This document shows positions 17,315 to 26,122 of a stretch of DNA of 44,578 nt, one piece after another. Origin of the DNA: an uncultured Rickettsiales bacterium (GTDB lineage Bacteria; Pseudomonadota; Alphaproteobacteria; Rs-D84); contig URSG01000007.1 of the NCBI GenBank assembly GCA_900550565.1, positions 1 to 44,578 on the forward strand. The letters are read 5' to 3'. Under the pieces are notes generated by a model, which worked only from the letters and a program-made list of their open reading frames with translations, was not told where the DNA came from and searched no databases. Numbering within the stretch: position 1 is the stretch's first letter; every line of letters starts with the position of its first letter. Both the position numbers and the translations under genes were made by a program.

Positions 17315-18307
17315 TTATTTCTCCAACCCCAGGTGAGCGTATCCAGCGTCCGTAATAACACGCCCACGTGGCGTGCGCTGGACAAAGCCCAACTGCATTA
17401 AATATGGTTCAATTACATCTTCTATGGTGTCAGACGGTTCTGACAACGCCGCCGCCAGGTTTTCAATTCCAACCGGCCCACCAGCATAATGTTTAACAAT
17501 CGTTGACATATACTCGCGATCAATTTCGTCCAGACCGCACCCGTCAATATGTAATTGGAACAGGGTGGTTTTAACGGTATCTGCCGAAATTGCATCACGC
17601 GACAGCGCACCTGCGAAATCACGCGCGCGTTTCAGCAATCTGTTGGCAATACGCGGTGTGCCACGCGCACTGCGCGCCAGCATCAATGCCGCGTCTGAAT
17701 CAATCGGTGTCCCCAATATATTTGCACTGCGCATAACGATTTTTGCCAAATCATCTGGCGAATAAAACGTCAGGCGTAAATCAATTCCAAATCGGTCGCG
17801 CAACGGATTAGACAACAGTCCTGTGCGTGTTGTCGCCCCAACCAACGTGAACGGGGGCAGGTCAATACGAACGCTTTTCGCGGACGGCCCTTCGCCCAGC
17901 ATAATGTCCAACTTGAAATCTTCCATTGCGGAATACAAAACTTCTTCTATGGCCGTCGGCAAACGATGAATTTCATCAATGAACAAAACGTCCATCGGTT
18001 CCAGCGCAGTCAATATTGCCGCCAAATCCCCTTGCTTGGTCAACATAGGTGCCGATGTTGCACGAAAATTTGTTCCCAATTCGTTCGCGACAATGTGCGC
18101 CAACGTCGTTTTGCCCAGTCCCGGGGGACCGTATAACAGGACGTGGTCCATTGCCTCAGACCGGGATTTTGCCCCCGATATAAACACAGACAAATTCTGT
18201 TTCAGCGCATTGTGTCCAATAAAATCAGACAACGAATGTGGCCGAATAGACGCCGCCATTTCATCGGGTATGTTTGGGTCCAGGAATCTGTTTTTATCTG
18301 CTTGCAT
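17315..18307 (-). CDS. ruvB: Holliday junction branch-migration helicase RuvB
   Basis: 330 residues, normal length. RuvB forms the hexameric AAA+ motor that, with RuvA, migrates Holliday junctions. Visible motifs: an N-terminal IRPHSLSDFIGH region, Walker A GPPGLGKTTLAHI (about residue 60), Walker B VLFIDEIHRL, sensor motif LVGATTRTGLLSNPLRDRFG, and the winged-helix end with VEPYLMQLGF-type sequence (EPYLMQLGFVQRTPRGR). It starts 3 nt after the hydrolase stop and ends 4 nt before the thioesterase start. ruvA and ruvC are not adjacent. Confidence 0.98.
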   Translation of the reverse strand: MQADKNRFLDPNIPDEMAASIRPHSLSDFIGHNALKQNLSVFISGAKSRSEAMDHVLLYGPPGLGKTTLAHIVANELGTNFRATSAPMLTKQGDLAAILTALEPMDVLFIDEIHRLPTAIEEVLYSAMEDFKLDIMLGEGPSAKSVRIDLPPFTLVGATTRTGLLSNPLRDRFGIDLRLTFYSPDDLAKIVMRSANILGTPIDSDAALMLARSARGTPRIANRLLKRARDFAGALSRDAISADTVKTTLFQLHIDGCGLDEIDREYMSTIVKHYAGGPVGIENLAAALSEPSDTIEDVIEPYLMQLGFVQRTPRGRVITDAGYAHLGLEK

Positions 18308-18310
18308 AAC

Positions 18311-18970
18311 TTACAACAACTTGTCTTCGGCATTTTCGCGCCCAACGTATGCCTTTAAATCATTATACATCTGACGCAGGTCTGCTGGTGCAGAATAATT
18401 CGCATCGGCATTTTTTACCCGGATTGTTTCCAGGTCAATTTGCGCCTGTTTCTTTAACACCTGGGTCAGGTGTGTGGCAAATGTCCGCGCGTCATCAGGT
18501 TCCATCGCCCCCTGTAATAACAGTCCGCGGTTCGGACGTGGCGACAAGAACGCGAAATCTGACACACTGGAATCGGGCGAAACCAGCGCAAACCCAGATA
18601 TTTCAGGACGACGCATCATCGCCTGTAAAACATACCACGCGCCCAACTGATGTCCGGCCAACCAGATTTTATCGCTATCTTCGTTTTTATTCTGAATCCA
18701 GTCAATCACGGTTGCAATATCCAACATATTATCTGATGTTGTGCCGATTGCCCCTTCGGAATCATTGACCCCACGATAGTTAAACCGAACAACAGAAAAA
18801 CCTATGTCCATAAACGCCCGAAACATCGCATACGACACACGGTCGTTCATGTGATGCTTTTGCCGCGGATTCCCAGACAGCACAACCGCCAATGGCGCGG
18901 ACGGGACGGCTGATTTATGATAAACCGCGTGCAACTTGCCGGACTCGCCGGAAATAATGACATCTACCAT
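18311..18970 (-). CDS. Alpha/beta-hydrolase-fold protein lacking catalytic residues
   Basis: 219 residues resembling the COG2945-type alpha/beta hydrolases: a substrate-side NPRQKHHMNDRV-like segment, FSVVRFNYRGVNDSEG (oxyanion region), a nucleophile-elbow strand IWLAGHQLGAWYVLQ and C-terminal helix. The elbow reads G-H-Q-L-G where the family has G-F-S-F-G, so the nucleophile serine is replaced by Gln108. The terminal His region reads NADANYSA where A-D-H-F is expected. It is therefore probably non-catalytic. Start at 18970 chosen for AGAAAGG just upstream; the frame extends to 19045. First gene of the ruvB-tol operon, with a promoter at 19038-19011. Confidence 0.82.
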   Translation of the reverse strand: MVDVIISGESGKLHAVYHKSAVPSAPLAVVLSGNPRQKHHMNDRVSYAMFRAFMDIGFSVVRFNYRGVNDSEGAIGTTSDNMLDIATVIDWIQNKNEDSDKIWLAGHQLGAWYVLQAMMRRPEISGFALVSPDSSVSDFAFLSPRPNRGLLLQGAMEPDDARTFATHLTQVLKKQAQIDLETIRVKNADANYSAPADLRQMYNDLKAYVGRENAEDKLL

Positions 18971-19010
18971 GGTTTTTACCTTTCTGTTTTTACTTTTTCT
19001 CTGATTTCGC

Positions 19011-19038
19011 ATTATAATGTAGAACAAACCAGTGGCAA
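19011..19038 (-). promoter_or_regulatory. Promoter of the hydrolase-ruvB-tol operon
   Basis: TTGCCA (19038-19033), 16-nt spacer, TATAAT (19016-19011) on the minus strand. Confidence 0.65.
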
Positions 19039-19061
19039 CTTGCAATAAAAATATTTTTGCT

Positions 19062-19090
19062 TTGACACAACCTGCGCAAATGTTCTAAGA
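19062..19090 (+). promoter_or_regulatory. Promoter of exported protein - two-component operon
   Basis: Perfect TTGACA (19062-19067), 17-nt spacer, CTAAGA (19085-19090) as a poor -10 box. A similar TTCTAAGAT occurs upstream of the giant surface protein gene, where it is also a candidate -10. Confidence 0.5.
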
Positions 19091-19120
19091 TTTATCTACG
19101 AGAGAACGAAAGGCTTTGAT

Positions 19121-20050
19121 ATGGCGAGATTTATTTTACCTGTAATAATCGCATCTGTATGCACAGTGACGGCATCTGCGCTGGCTGACGACGAAATTGT
19201 GTACGATAATTTTCAGACGATTTACACCGAAACCCCGGTTCAGTCCTATTATGCGTATCCAGACGACCCGAATTTTATTCCGGAAACGGAATTTATGGAA
19301 CGCGCAGATAGCCTGGACTATGACCAGAACATAGTTGACGCCCGCGCAGCCGAAGCGCAGGCGCACCCCGGCGTTATCTTTGCAGACCGCCCAATGATTG
19401 TGTGTCGTAATTTTGGTTGCACGCGCCTGAACGAAAAGATTACACGGACGTTTTTGTTTAACAGTCTGGCCAATATGTTTATGATGAACGGCCACTCGCG
19501 CGTGTATATATGCGAAGCCGACCCGTTTTCGCGCGACTGTTTGCAATCGGGTATATCGTTCCCTGTGCGCAGTGGCATTGCCAATGCAATGGTAAAAATA
19601 CCCAAGGCAACAATTTCCCAGGTCAATGTTTCAACCGGCCTGTCCAAGGCAACTGTTGGTATGACATACGAATTTTTGGTCAACGGGATTGAACGCCGTT
19701 GCGAACCGACAGTTATGGACATCGTCGTGCCAATCAATTCCCAGGCAACATTGTCCAATCGTGAATTTGCGTGCAATATGACCAGTGACGGCATCAGCAA
19801 TGTGTCTTTGATGGTCAGCATTGACTATATTGATTTGGATTATGGTATCTTGGGCGGATATTATTCGCTGGGTATGCAGGGACCAACCACCGGGGGTGGT
19901 ACAGGATACGCATTGTTCAAAACAGAATTTACAACAAACGGTATGGCGTTCCGCGCGGCAACTGATGACGACGTCGGCACAACCAGTGCCAGCAACCGTC
20001 TGCGCACAATCCGCCCGGGCGAATATGCTGTGGAACCTGTGCAGAAATAA
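19121..20050 (+). CDS. Exported hypothetical protein, co-transcribed with a two-component system
   Basis: 309 residues with a signal peptide (MARFILPVIIASVCTVTASA-LA-DD). The mature N-terminal part is acidic and Tyr/Pro-rich (about residues 24-75). The core contains six cysteines in pairs (VCRNFGC, ICEADPFSRDC, RRCEP, FACNM), suggesting disulfides, then a glycine-rich stretch (GGYYSLGMQGPTTGGGTGY). No named domain is seen. A CGAAAGG-type ribosome site precedes the ATG. Its stop codon TAA is immediately followed by the ATG of the response regulator (0-nt gap), so it is in the same operon as the signalling pair. It may be a periplasmic partner of the sensor or the regulated product; that is inference. 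Confidence 0.85.
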   Translation: MARFILPVIIASVCTVTASALADDEIVYDNFQTIYTETPVQSYYAYPDDPNFIPETEFMERADSLDYDQNIVDARAAEAQAHPGVIFADRPMIVCRNFGCTRLNEKITRTFLFNSLANMFMMNGHSRVYICEADPFSRDCLQSGISFPVRSGIANAMVKIPKATISQVNVSTGLSKATVGMTYEFLVNGIERRCEPTVMDIVVPINSQATLSNREFACNMTSDGISNVSLMVSIDYIDLDYGILGGYYSLGMQGPTTGGGTGYALFKTEFTTNGMAFRAATDDDVGTTSASNRLRTIRPGEYAVEPVQK

Positions 20051-20710
20051 ATGAACAAGACCGTTCTGATTGTTGATGACGATGATGTATTACGCCGGGC
20101 GTTGGCGCACGGGCTGCAAAATAACGATTTTAACGTTATAACGGCTGATTCTGCCGAAATGGCTGGCGATGTGCTGGGGCGCATAACGGTTGACGCAATC
20201 GTGTTAGACCGAATGATGACCGGCACAGACGGACTGACGTTTCTGAAAACATTACGCGACGGTGGCGACGCGACCCCGGTTATAATGCTGACTGCGATGA
20301 CAGGTGCCGAAAACGCGATTGACGGCCTGGACGCAGGGGCGAACGATTATCTGGCCAAACCGTTTCAATTACGCGAATTAGTATTGCGCCTGAATAATAT
20401 GATGCGCAGCCGCACTGGGGCGACTGACACAACTATGCCTGACGGATTGGTATTCACAGATGATGAATTCTTCGTATCTGACCCCGACGGGAAACGCAGC
20501 ATTTTGGGCCTGTCGGGCGAAGAAAAGAAATTATTGACCCATCTGACCCGTCCAATGGGCAATATTGCGCCGGCATCGCCGATGGTTGCAAAACGCTTGC
20601 GCATAAAATTAAATAGTGTATTATCCAACGTGGATATAATAACAATCCGTGGTCGTGGGTATAAATTGATATACACGCCCACTGCAAACAACAATGGTGA
20701 TAAACAATGA
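20051..20710 (+). CDS. OmpR-family response regulator with shortened DNA-binding domain
   Basis: 219 residues. Receiver domain (1-120): acidic pocket Asp9-Asp12, phospho-acceptor Asp53 in AIVLDRMM, conserved Thr in VIMLTAMTG and Lys in YLAKPF. The C-terminal part has a winged-helix signature: LSGEEKKLLTHLTRPMGN at the start and RLRIKL with ITIRGRGYKLIY at the end. Only about 19 residues separate the first helix from RLRIKL, against about 37 in OmpR. The region that would hold the transactivation loop is shortened. The 3' end overlaps the kinase start (ATGA). It starts directly after the exported protein gene. Confidence 0.93.
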   Translation: MNKTVLIVDDDDVLRRALAHGLQNNDFNVITADSAEMAGDVLGRITVDAIVLDRMMTGTDGLTFLKTLRDGGDATPVIMLTAMTGAENAIDGLDAGANDYLAKPFQLRELVLRLNNMMRSRTGATDTTMPDGLVFTDDEFFVSDPDGKRSILGLSGEEKKLLTHLTRPMGNIAPASPMVAKRLRIKLNSVLSNVDIITIRGRGYKLIYTPTANNNGDKQ

Positions 20711-21987
20711 GATTGATACCTCGCAGTTTTTTATGGCGTACGATTTTGATGATAACTGTTCCGTTGATTGTGGCCCAGATCATCGTTGCAAACGTGTTTT
20801 TTGGCAATCACTGGGATCGCGTTCACGCAACACTGGCGCGCACGTTGGCCGGCGAAATTACAACAATGATGAATTTTATGGACAATGGCGACAATGACGC
20901 ACTGGCGTCAATGGCGCGCGACATTGGGATAAACGTATCCATAAATCAGCATTTGAACAGACCAAAGCGTAACGACAACCACTCGCGCGAGACGGGACGT
21001 CTGGCAACCGAATTGTCCAATCGCCTGAACCGGCCTGCGAAAATCTATATTGACAAAGACAAACGTCTGATGTTCGTTGACATTCCCACCAAAGAGGGCA
21101 ATATCGCAACATTTGGCACATCGCTGTATCGCGTTTACTCTACCAGTACCGAGGTGTTTATTATCTGGCTGGTGGGTTCATTCCTGATTGTATTGTTGCT
21201 GATTTCGCCGTTCATCATACTGCACACGCGCAGCATACGCAGTATTGCCAAGGCAGCAAACCGATTTGGTCGCGGTCTGGACGCGCCTGGATTCAAACCG
21301 TCTGGGTCACGTGAAATTCGCGAAGCGGCCCTGGCTATGATTACGATGAAGGAACGTCTGAACAGATATAACCGCACACGAACAGATATGCTGAACGCGG
21401 TCAGCCACGACTTAAAGGCACCGCTGACACGTATGCGTCTGGCGGTTGAAACAGGCAGTGCGACAAACGACGAACTGATACGCGATATTGACCGTATGTC
21501 TGAAATGGTCAATGGGTATCTGGCGTTTGCGCGTGGTGAAATGCCCGAAATTGAACAGACAACCGAATTGCCTGCGATGTTGTTGCGCACCGCACGCGAC
21601 GCGGCACCGGATAAAAAGATAGAAACCATATTCCCAGAAACACCGGCCCAGTTCTATGCACGGCCGATGGCACTGGCGCGCGCGTTTGGCAATATTATTG
21701 AAAACGCCGCACGGTTTGCGAAAAAGAAAATCAGAATTACCGAGGTTGACACCGCTGACCAAATTGAAGTCATCATAGAAGACGACGGACCCGGTATTCC
21801 AGACAGCAAAAAATCCGACGCGATGCGCCCATTTGTTCGCCTGGACAATGCACGCGGTCGCGACACGGGTGGCACAGGATTGGGCCTGTCAATCGCCCAG
21901 ACTGCGATTGAAAATCACGGTGGCCAGATGTTCTTGGAAAACAGTGATTTAGGTGGCTTGCGCGTGCGCGTTGTTCTGCCGATATAA
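20707..21987 (+). CDS. EnvZ-type sensor histidine kinase
   Basis: 426 residues. Membrane helix 1 (about 11-32), periplasmic sensor of about 115 residues, helix 2 (about 150-172), a HAMP linker, dimerisation domain with His234 in AVSHDLKAPLTRMRLAVE, then the ATP-binding domain with N box (GNIIENAARFAKKK), G1 box (DDGPGIP) and G2 box (GGTGLGLSIAQ). The overall plan matches EnvZ/RstB kinases. Cognate partner is the upstream regulator, with a 4-bp overlap. The sensed signal is unknown; the exported protein two genes upstream is a candidate partner. Confidence 0.95.
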   Translation: MRLIPRSFLWRTILMITVPLIVAQIIVANVFFGNHWDRVHATLARTLAGEITTMMNFMDNGDNDALASMARDIGINVSINQHLNRPKRNDNHSRETGRLATELSNRLNRPAKIYIDKDKRLMFVDIPTKEGNIATFGTSLYRVYSTSTEVFIIWLVGSFLIVLLLISPFIILHTRSIRSIAKAANRFGRGLDAPGFKPSGSREIREAALAMITMKERLNRYNRTRTDMLNAVSHDLKAPLTRMRLAVETGSATNDELIRDIDRMSEMVNGYLAFARGEMPEIEQTTELPAMLLRTARDAAPDKKIETIFPETPAQFYARPMALARAFGNIIENAARFAKKKIRITEVDTADQIEVIIEDDGPGIPDSKKSDAMRPFVRLDNARGRDTGGTGLGLSIAQTAIENHGGQMFLENSDLGGLRVRVVLPI

Positions 21988-22017
21988 TCAACAATTTTTT
22001 ACGACGGGTATATAAAA

Positions 22018-23670
22018 ATGAATTTGTATAAATATGTATCAGATGCAATAAACGACAAACTGGGCGTGGTGGTCAAACTGGACGTGCCACGCAACCGCGA
22101 ATTTGGCGATTTTGCCACAAATGCCGCAATGGTTATGGCAAAAAGTGCCGGCAAAAATCCACGCGAATTGGCGGCCCAATTGTTGCCACGTCTGCGCGAA
22201 TTGGACTTTGTTGCCGATGTATCTGTGGCCGGCCCAGGATTTATCAACATCAAACTGCGCGACGATTTTATTTGGCACGCCGCCGGCACAGAACAAAATC
22301 CACACGCCGACACTGCGATGAAAATTGACCTGGATTACGGTGGCTATAACGTGGGCAAGGCTTTGCACATCGGTCATCTGCGCACGACGATTGTTGGCGA
22401 CACATTTAATCGTATTGCAAAATCGTTGGGACACACCACCAAGAGTTATAATCACATTGGCGACTGGGGCCGTCCAATGGGGTTGATTATCGCGTGGATT
22501 ATGGAATACGGTATGCCTGACAATGCCACCGAATTAAACAAGATTTATCCTGCGTCAACCGCGCGCGCAAAATCAGATGACGCCTGGTTGGCACGCGCCA
22601 AAGAAATAACCGCAAAATTGCAATCTGGCGACGCCGAATGCAAACGCATTTATGACGCATTTATGAAAATATCGCTGGGACAAATGGACGCCGTATTACA
22701 TCGTCTGAACGTATTGCCATTTGACGCAACAATGGGCGAACGTGGCGTTGCCGAATACGTCCCAGAAATGCAGAAAATATTGGAATCGCAAAATTTATTG
22801 ACACTGGACGATGGCGCAATGATTGTGAATATCAAGCGCGACGATGACCGCGCACCAATGCCACCATTGATGTTCCGCACCAGTGCTGATACACAAACGT
22901 ATGCGGCCGCCGATTTATCGGCAATATATTACCGCACAAAAACAGACAAACCTGACGTTATCGGCTACTTTACAGATTCACGTCAAAACCTGCATTTTCA
23001 ACAGGTGTTCCGTGCCGCCCAGTTGGCAAAAATCACTGACGCAGAATTGTTCCACACGGGATTTGGCGCATTGACTGGCCCCGACGGCAAACCGTTCAAA
23101 ACACGCGACGGTGATGTTGCAGAATTGCTGGACATTTTGGACACTGCACGTGACGCAGTGCGCGCCCGTATTGCCGACGCAGGCAAACAACTGGACGACG
23201 AAACGATTGACGCAATCGCGTTGGCCGCGGTAAAATTTAACGACCTGATTCACGACGTTCGCGCAGACTATGTCTTTGACCCGAACCAAATCACCAGTTT
23301 TGAAGGACGCACCGGCCCATACATATTATACACCGCCGTGCGATTGAATTCTGTTCTGCGCCGGGCAGGGAACACCCCAGACGCCGAACTGACCGAATTG
23401 ACATCGGACGAACGCAATTTACTGATTGCCGTCTTGGACTTTGAACGCACCGTACAAAGCGCGTTTGACAATCGTGCCACTGACCAGATTGCGAACTATG
23501 CGTATGATTTGTGCCAGTTGATAAATTCGTTCTATCATAACTGTCCGATATTACGTGACGATGTCAGCGCATCTGACCGCGCGCGCAGATTAAAAATCGC
23601 CAGCACCGCGCGTAATACACTGGCCCAGGCAATAGATATGATGGGATTAAAAATTCCAAACGAAATGTAA
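22018..23670 (+). CDS. argS: Arginyl-tRNA synthetase
   Basis: Class I synthetase that charges tRNA-Arg. 550 residues: N-terminal additional domain (about 1-100, ending VAGPGFINIKL), HIGH motif in GKALHIGHLRTT (about 118-128), catalytic core with SYNHIGDWGRPMGL, the KMSKS-equivalent GKPFKTRDG, and the C-terminal DALR anticodon-binding domain (LINSFYHNCPIL). Follows the kinase gene after 30 nt with no clear promoter, so it is probably read from the same transcript; its ribosome site is weak. A terminator follows. Confidence 0.97.
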   Translation: MNLYKYVSDAINDKLGVVVKLDVPRNREFGDFATNAAMVMAKSAGKNPRELAAQLLPRLRELDFVADVSVAGPGFINIKLRDDFIWHAAGTEQNPHADTAMKIDLDYGGYNVGKALHIGHLRTTIVGDTFNRIAKSLGHTTKSYNHIGDWGRPMGLIIAWIMEYGMPDNATELNKIYPASTARAKSDDAWLARAKEITAKLQSGDAECKRIYDAFMKISLGQMDAVLHRLNVLPFDATMGERGVAEYVPEMQKILESQNLLTLDDGAMIVNIKRDDDRAPMPPLMFRTSADTQTYAAADLSAIYYRTKTDKPDVIGYFTDSRQNLHFQQVFRAAQLAKITDAELFHTGFGALTGPDGKPFKTRDGDVAELLDILDTARDAVRARIADAGKQLDDETIDAIALAAVKFNDLIHDVRADYVFDPNQITSFEGRTGPYILYTAVRLNSVLRRAGNTPDAELTELTSDERNLLIAVLDFERTVQSAFDNRATDQIANYAYDLCQLINSFYHNCPILRDDVSASDRARRLKIASTARNTLAQAIDMMGLKIPNEM

Positions 23671-23676
23671 ATTTAC

Positions 23677-23708
23677 AAAATCCCACAAATGTGGGATTTT
23701 TTATTTTA
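23677..23708 (+). terminator. Terminator of the two-component-argS operon
   Basis: Stem AAAATCCCAC / GTGGGATTTT, loop AAAT, then a T-rich run. Confidence 0.88.
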
Positions 23709-23733
23709 CGCGAAAACACAAAATTGATATAAT
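23705..23733 (+). promoter_or_regulatory. Promoter of the exported protease gene
   Basis: TTTACG (23705-23710), 17-nt spacer, perfect TATAAT (23728-23733); begins within the preceding terminator tail. Confidence 0.55.
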
Positions 23734-23761
23734 AATAACACCACCAATCCCGGAGAGAATT

Positions 23762-25546
23762 TTGAAACTGTGGCAAACCGCATTTTTTTTATTTATATCT
23801 GTGCCTGCGTTTGCCACCCAGACGATTGACCCACGTCAATATGTTGACTGGAAAACATATCCATATAACCAACTTGTTTTTTTGACATACGTGACGTCCG
23901 GGTTGGATTTCAACTGTACCGCACAATATGTCGCCCCCAACGTTATACTGACGGCGCGCCATTGCGTCACAACAAGCGCAAAATACGATGAATGGGCGCA
24001 AAAAAACAAAAAAGAATATATAATGTTTCTGGCCGACGGAACATCAACCACTGATATAGAATTGGAACGCTATGGATACGATAACGATTACGAAGACTGG
24101 GCATTGCTGCGCGTGACAAACCCCAAATTTTTCAGCAGAACCCCATTGCCAATGGTGCCTGAAACCACGACCGGAACCGTATCCAGTGTTGGGTTTGCCG
24201 AAATGCGAATTTTAACAGACGAAGAAATTGAAAAGTATCGTGATACACTGAACAATAATTGCCAAGGCCTTAGCGAATGTCCAGACGGTTGCGACGCAGA
24301 TTGCCTGGCAAATGCGTTATCACTGTCGGATATGGACCCAAATTACAACGCGAATTATAAACTGGACGGTTCAACATATAAAGTTCGCGTGAACAGACTG
24401 AAAACGCACCATAATTGCCAGATTGTTGAATACAATGGTTCGGTGCCGTCTTCGTGGAATTCTGGGGAATCACGCTTTCTAAAATTTCGTTCAACGTGCA
24501 GAACGTCTAAAAATGATTCTGGTGGGGCATATATAAATTCTGACAATGTCGTCCGGGCAATAATTTCATACGGCCGTGGCAATATTACAAGCCCAGATGA
24601 AAAATTCAGGGATTGGCCACAACCGGTTGAAACGGATTTATATAACGCGTTCAAAACACTGGCTGGGAAACTGGCGACCACGGAAACAAATGCAACACCA
24701 GCAAAAACCGACGCGTCCGATGATGACGACAGCCAAACCGGACTGTCGGTCGTGCCAGTTGTGACGGACGATGCGCCATCTGATAAAACATCTGATGCGA
24801 CGCCCCGCGCATCACAAATAAAACGGCAACTGGCGACGACGGGCGCAGAAATAACTGCTGCGGTCAAACGCGGAAACCTGACGGCGGAACAAACATTTGA
24901 TGTATTGTTCAACATTTCAAACTATCAGGTATTGCAACGACAATATAACGAAGCACTGGCGCGCGAACAGTCAACGGCGAACAAACTGCTTGGTGGGCTG
25001 ACAATGGCGGCAACTGGCATCGGGGGCCAAATGCTGGCCAGTGGCCAGGCCGAACAACGCGCCGACGAAAACGCAGAACGCGATATGCGCGCATATCTGG
25101 CGACATTTCACTGTGATTATGGCCAGGGCCGAAATATCATCGGTGGCGAAACAAATATTCAACTGCCTGGGGGCAACGATTTGGCGCAATACGTGACCGA
25201 ATACAAACAACTGGCCACGTCATTGAAAGCGACCAAGGACGCACTGGGATTGGCCCCGGGTCTGGAATCAGAAATAATTTCGGATTCTGCAACCACGGGT
25301 CTGTATGACAACGCCGGCACAGGTCGCACCCAGGGTGCATTTACATCATTATCGCGCGCACTTACAGACAACACCAGCACCGACGCCCAAGATTGGGCCA
25401 CACAAAAATCCGACGCGAATACGAAAACCAAAACCGGATTGACCGTTGGTGCCACTGGCGCAGGGGCAGGGCTGGTCGGCAACGTCGTTATCAACGACAT
25501 TTTGAAATCTGATAAAAAATCTGGGGCGGATAAAACCACCGAATAA
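23762..25546 (+). CDS. Exported trypsin-like serine protease with long novel C-terminal region
   Basis: 594 residues starting at TTG, with GGAGAG about 7 nt upstream; the signal peptide MKLWQTAFFLFISVPAFA begins there. The protease domain (about 22-300) has a complete S1 triad: His67 in ILTARHCV, Asp112 in DYEDWALLRV, Ser253 in SKNDSGGAYI (the usual G before D-S is Asn). After an acidic Thr/Asp-rich linker (about 300-345) comes a second region of 250 residues. It has a glycine/alanine hydrophobic helix (GLTMAATGIGGQMLASG), a DENAERDMRAYLATFHCDYG block, a PGLESE motif and a second Gly-rich hydrophobic helix (GLTVGATGAGAGLVGNVVI) near the end. That region looks membrane-associated and matches no named domain I know. 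Own promoter; followed by the rplM promoter. Confidence 0.9.
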   Translation: MKLWQTAFFLFISVPAFATQTIDPRQYVDWKTYPYNQLVFLTYVTSGLDFNCTAQYVAPNVILTARHCVTTSAKYDEWAQKNKKEYIMFLADGTSTTDIELERYGYDNDYEDWALLRVTNPKFFSRTPLPMVPETTTGTVSSVGFAEMRILTDEEIEKYRDTLNNNCQGLSECPDGCDADCLANALSLSDMDPNYNANYKLDGSTYKVRVNRLKTHHNCQIVEYNGSVPSSWNSGESRFLKFRSTCRTSKNDSGGAYINSDNVVRAIISYGRGNITSPDEKFRDWPQPVETDLYNAFKTLAGKLATTETNATPAKTDASDDDDSQTGLSVVPVVTDDAPSDKTSDATPRASQIKRQLATTGAEITAAVKRGNLTAEQTFDVLFNISNYQVLQRQYNEALAREQSTANKLLGGLTMAATGIGGQMLASGQAEQRADENAERDMRAYLATFHCDYGQGRNIIGGETNIQLPGGNDLAQYVTEYKQLATSLKATKDALGLAPGLESEIISDSATTGLYDNAGTGRTQGAFTSLSRALTDNTSTDAQDWATQKSDANTKTKTGLTVGATGAGAGLVGNVVINDILKSDKKSGADKTTE

Positions 25547-25579
25547 ATATACGGTATTATAATACCGCACGGTTTTTTC

Positions 25580-25608
25580 TTGACATTTCTGGGGCATTGC
25601 GTCATAAT
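25580..25608 (+). promoter_or_regulatory. Promoter of rplM-rpsI
   Basis: Perfect TTGACA (25580-25585), 17-nt spacer, CATAAT (25603-25608). Confidence 0.7.
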
Positions 25609-25648
25609 ACGTGCGCTAAATTAAATAACCATACAAGGGAAAACAACA

Positions 25649-26122
25649 ATGGCAGCGACAAAATCGTTAAAAAAGTGTGAATTGGACGCCAAATGGTATC
25701 TGATTGACGCGACTGATTGCACGCTGGGACGTTTGGCGGCATTTACTGCGAACATCCTGCGCGGCAAGAACAAGCCAACATGGACACCGAACATGGATTG
25801 CGGTGATCATGTTATCATTATCAACGCAGACAAGGTTGCAATGTCTGGGAAAAAGGCCGACAAGACAAAGTTCTTTTGGCACTCTTTGTGGACTGGTAGC
25901 ATCAAAGAACGCACACTGGGCCAGATGCGCAACGAAAAACCAGAACAGTTGGTTTTCAACGCAGTTAAACGTATGATGGGCCGCCGCACAGCGGTTGCAT
26001 TGGCAAACCAGCGTTTGACCAAACTGCACGTTTATGCTGGTGCGGAACACAAACACGCCGCCCAGAAACCAGTTGTTATCAATTTTGCCGAATTGAATCG
26101 TAAAAACAAAAGGGGCGAATAA
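25649..26122 (+). CDS. rplM: 50S ribosomal protein L13
   Basis: 157 residues (E. coli 142). L13 is an early-assembling protein of the large subunit. The WYLIDATDCTLGRLAAFTAN start, GDHVIIINADKV, the WTGSIKERTLGQ segment and the C-terminal LTKLHVYAGAEHKHAAQKP are characteristic. AAGGGAAAA lies upstream of the ATG. The stop overlaps the rpsI start by one base (TAATG), the usual L13-S9 operon. Confidence 0.98.
   Translation: MAATKSLKKCELDAKWYLIDATDCTLGRLAAFTANILRGKNKPTWTPNMDCGDHVIIINADKVAMSGKKADKTKFFWHSLWTGSIKERTLGQMRNEKPEQLVFNAVKRMMGRRTAVALANQRLTKLHVYAGAEHKHAAQKPVVINFAELNRKNKRGE

Noticed and set aside
25551..25580. Palindrome CGGTATTATAATACCG followed by a T run as terminator of the protease gene
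   Set aside because: The T run does not follow the stem directly and the stem is AT-rich; it is too weak to call and overlaps the rplM promoter region.
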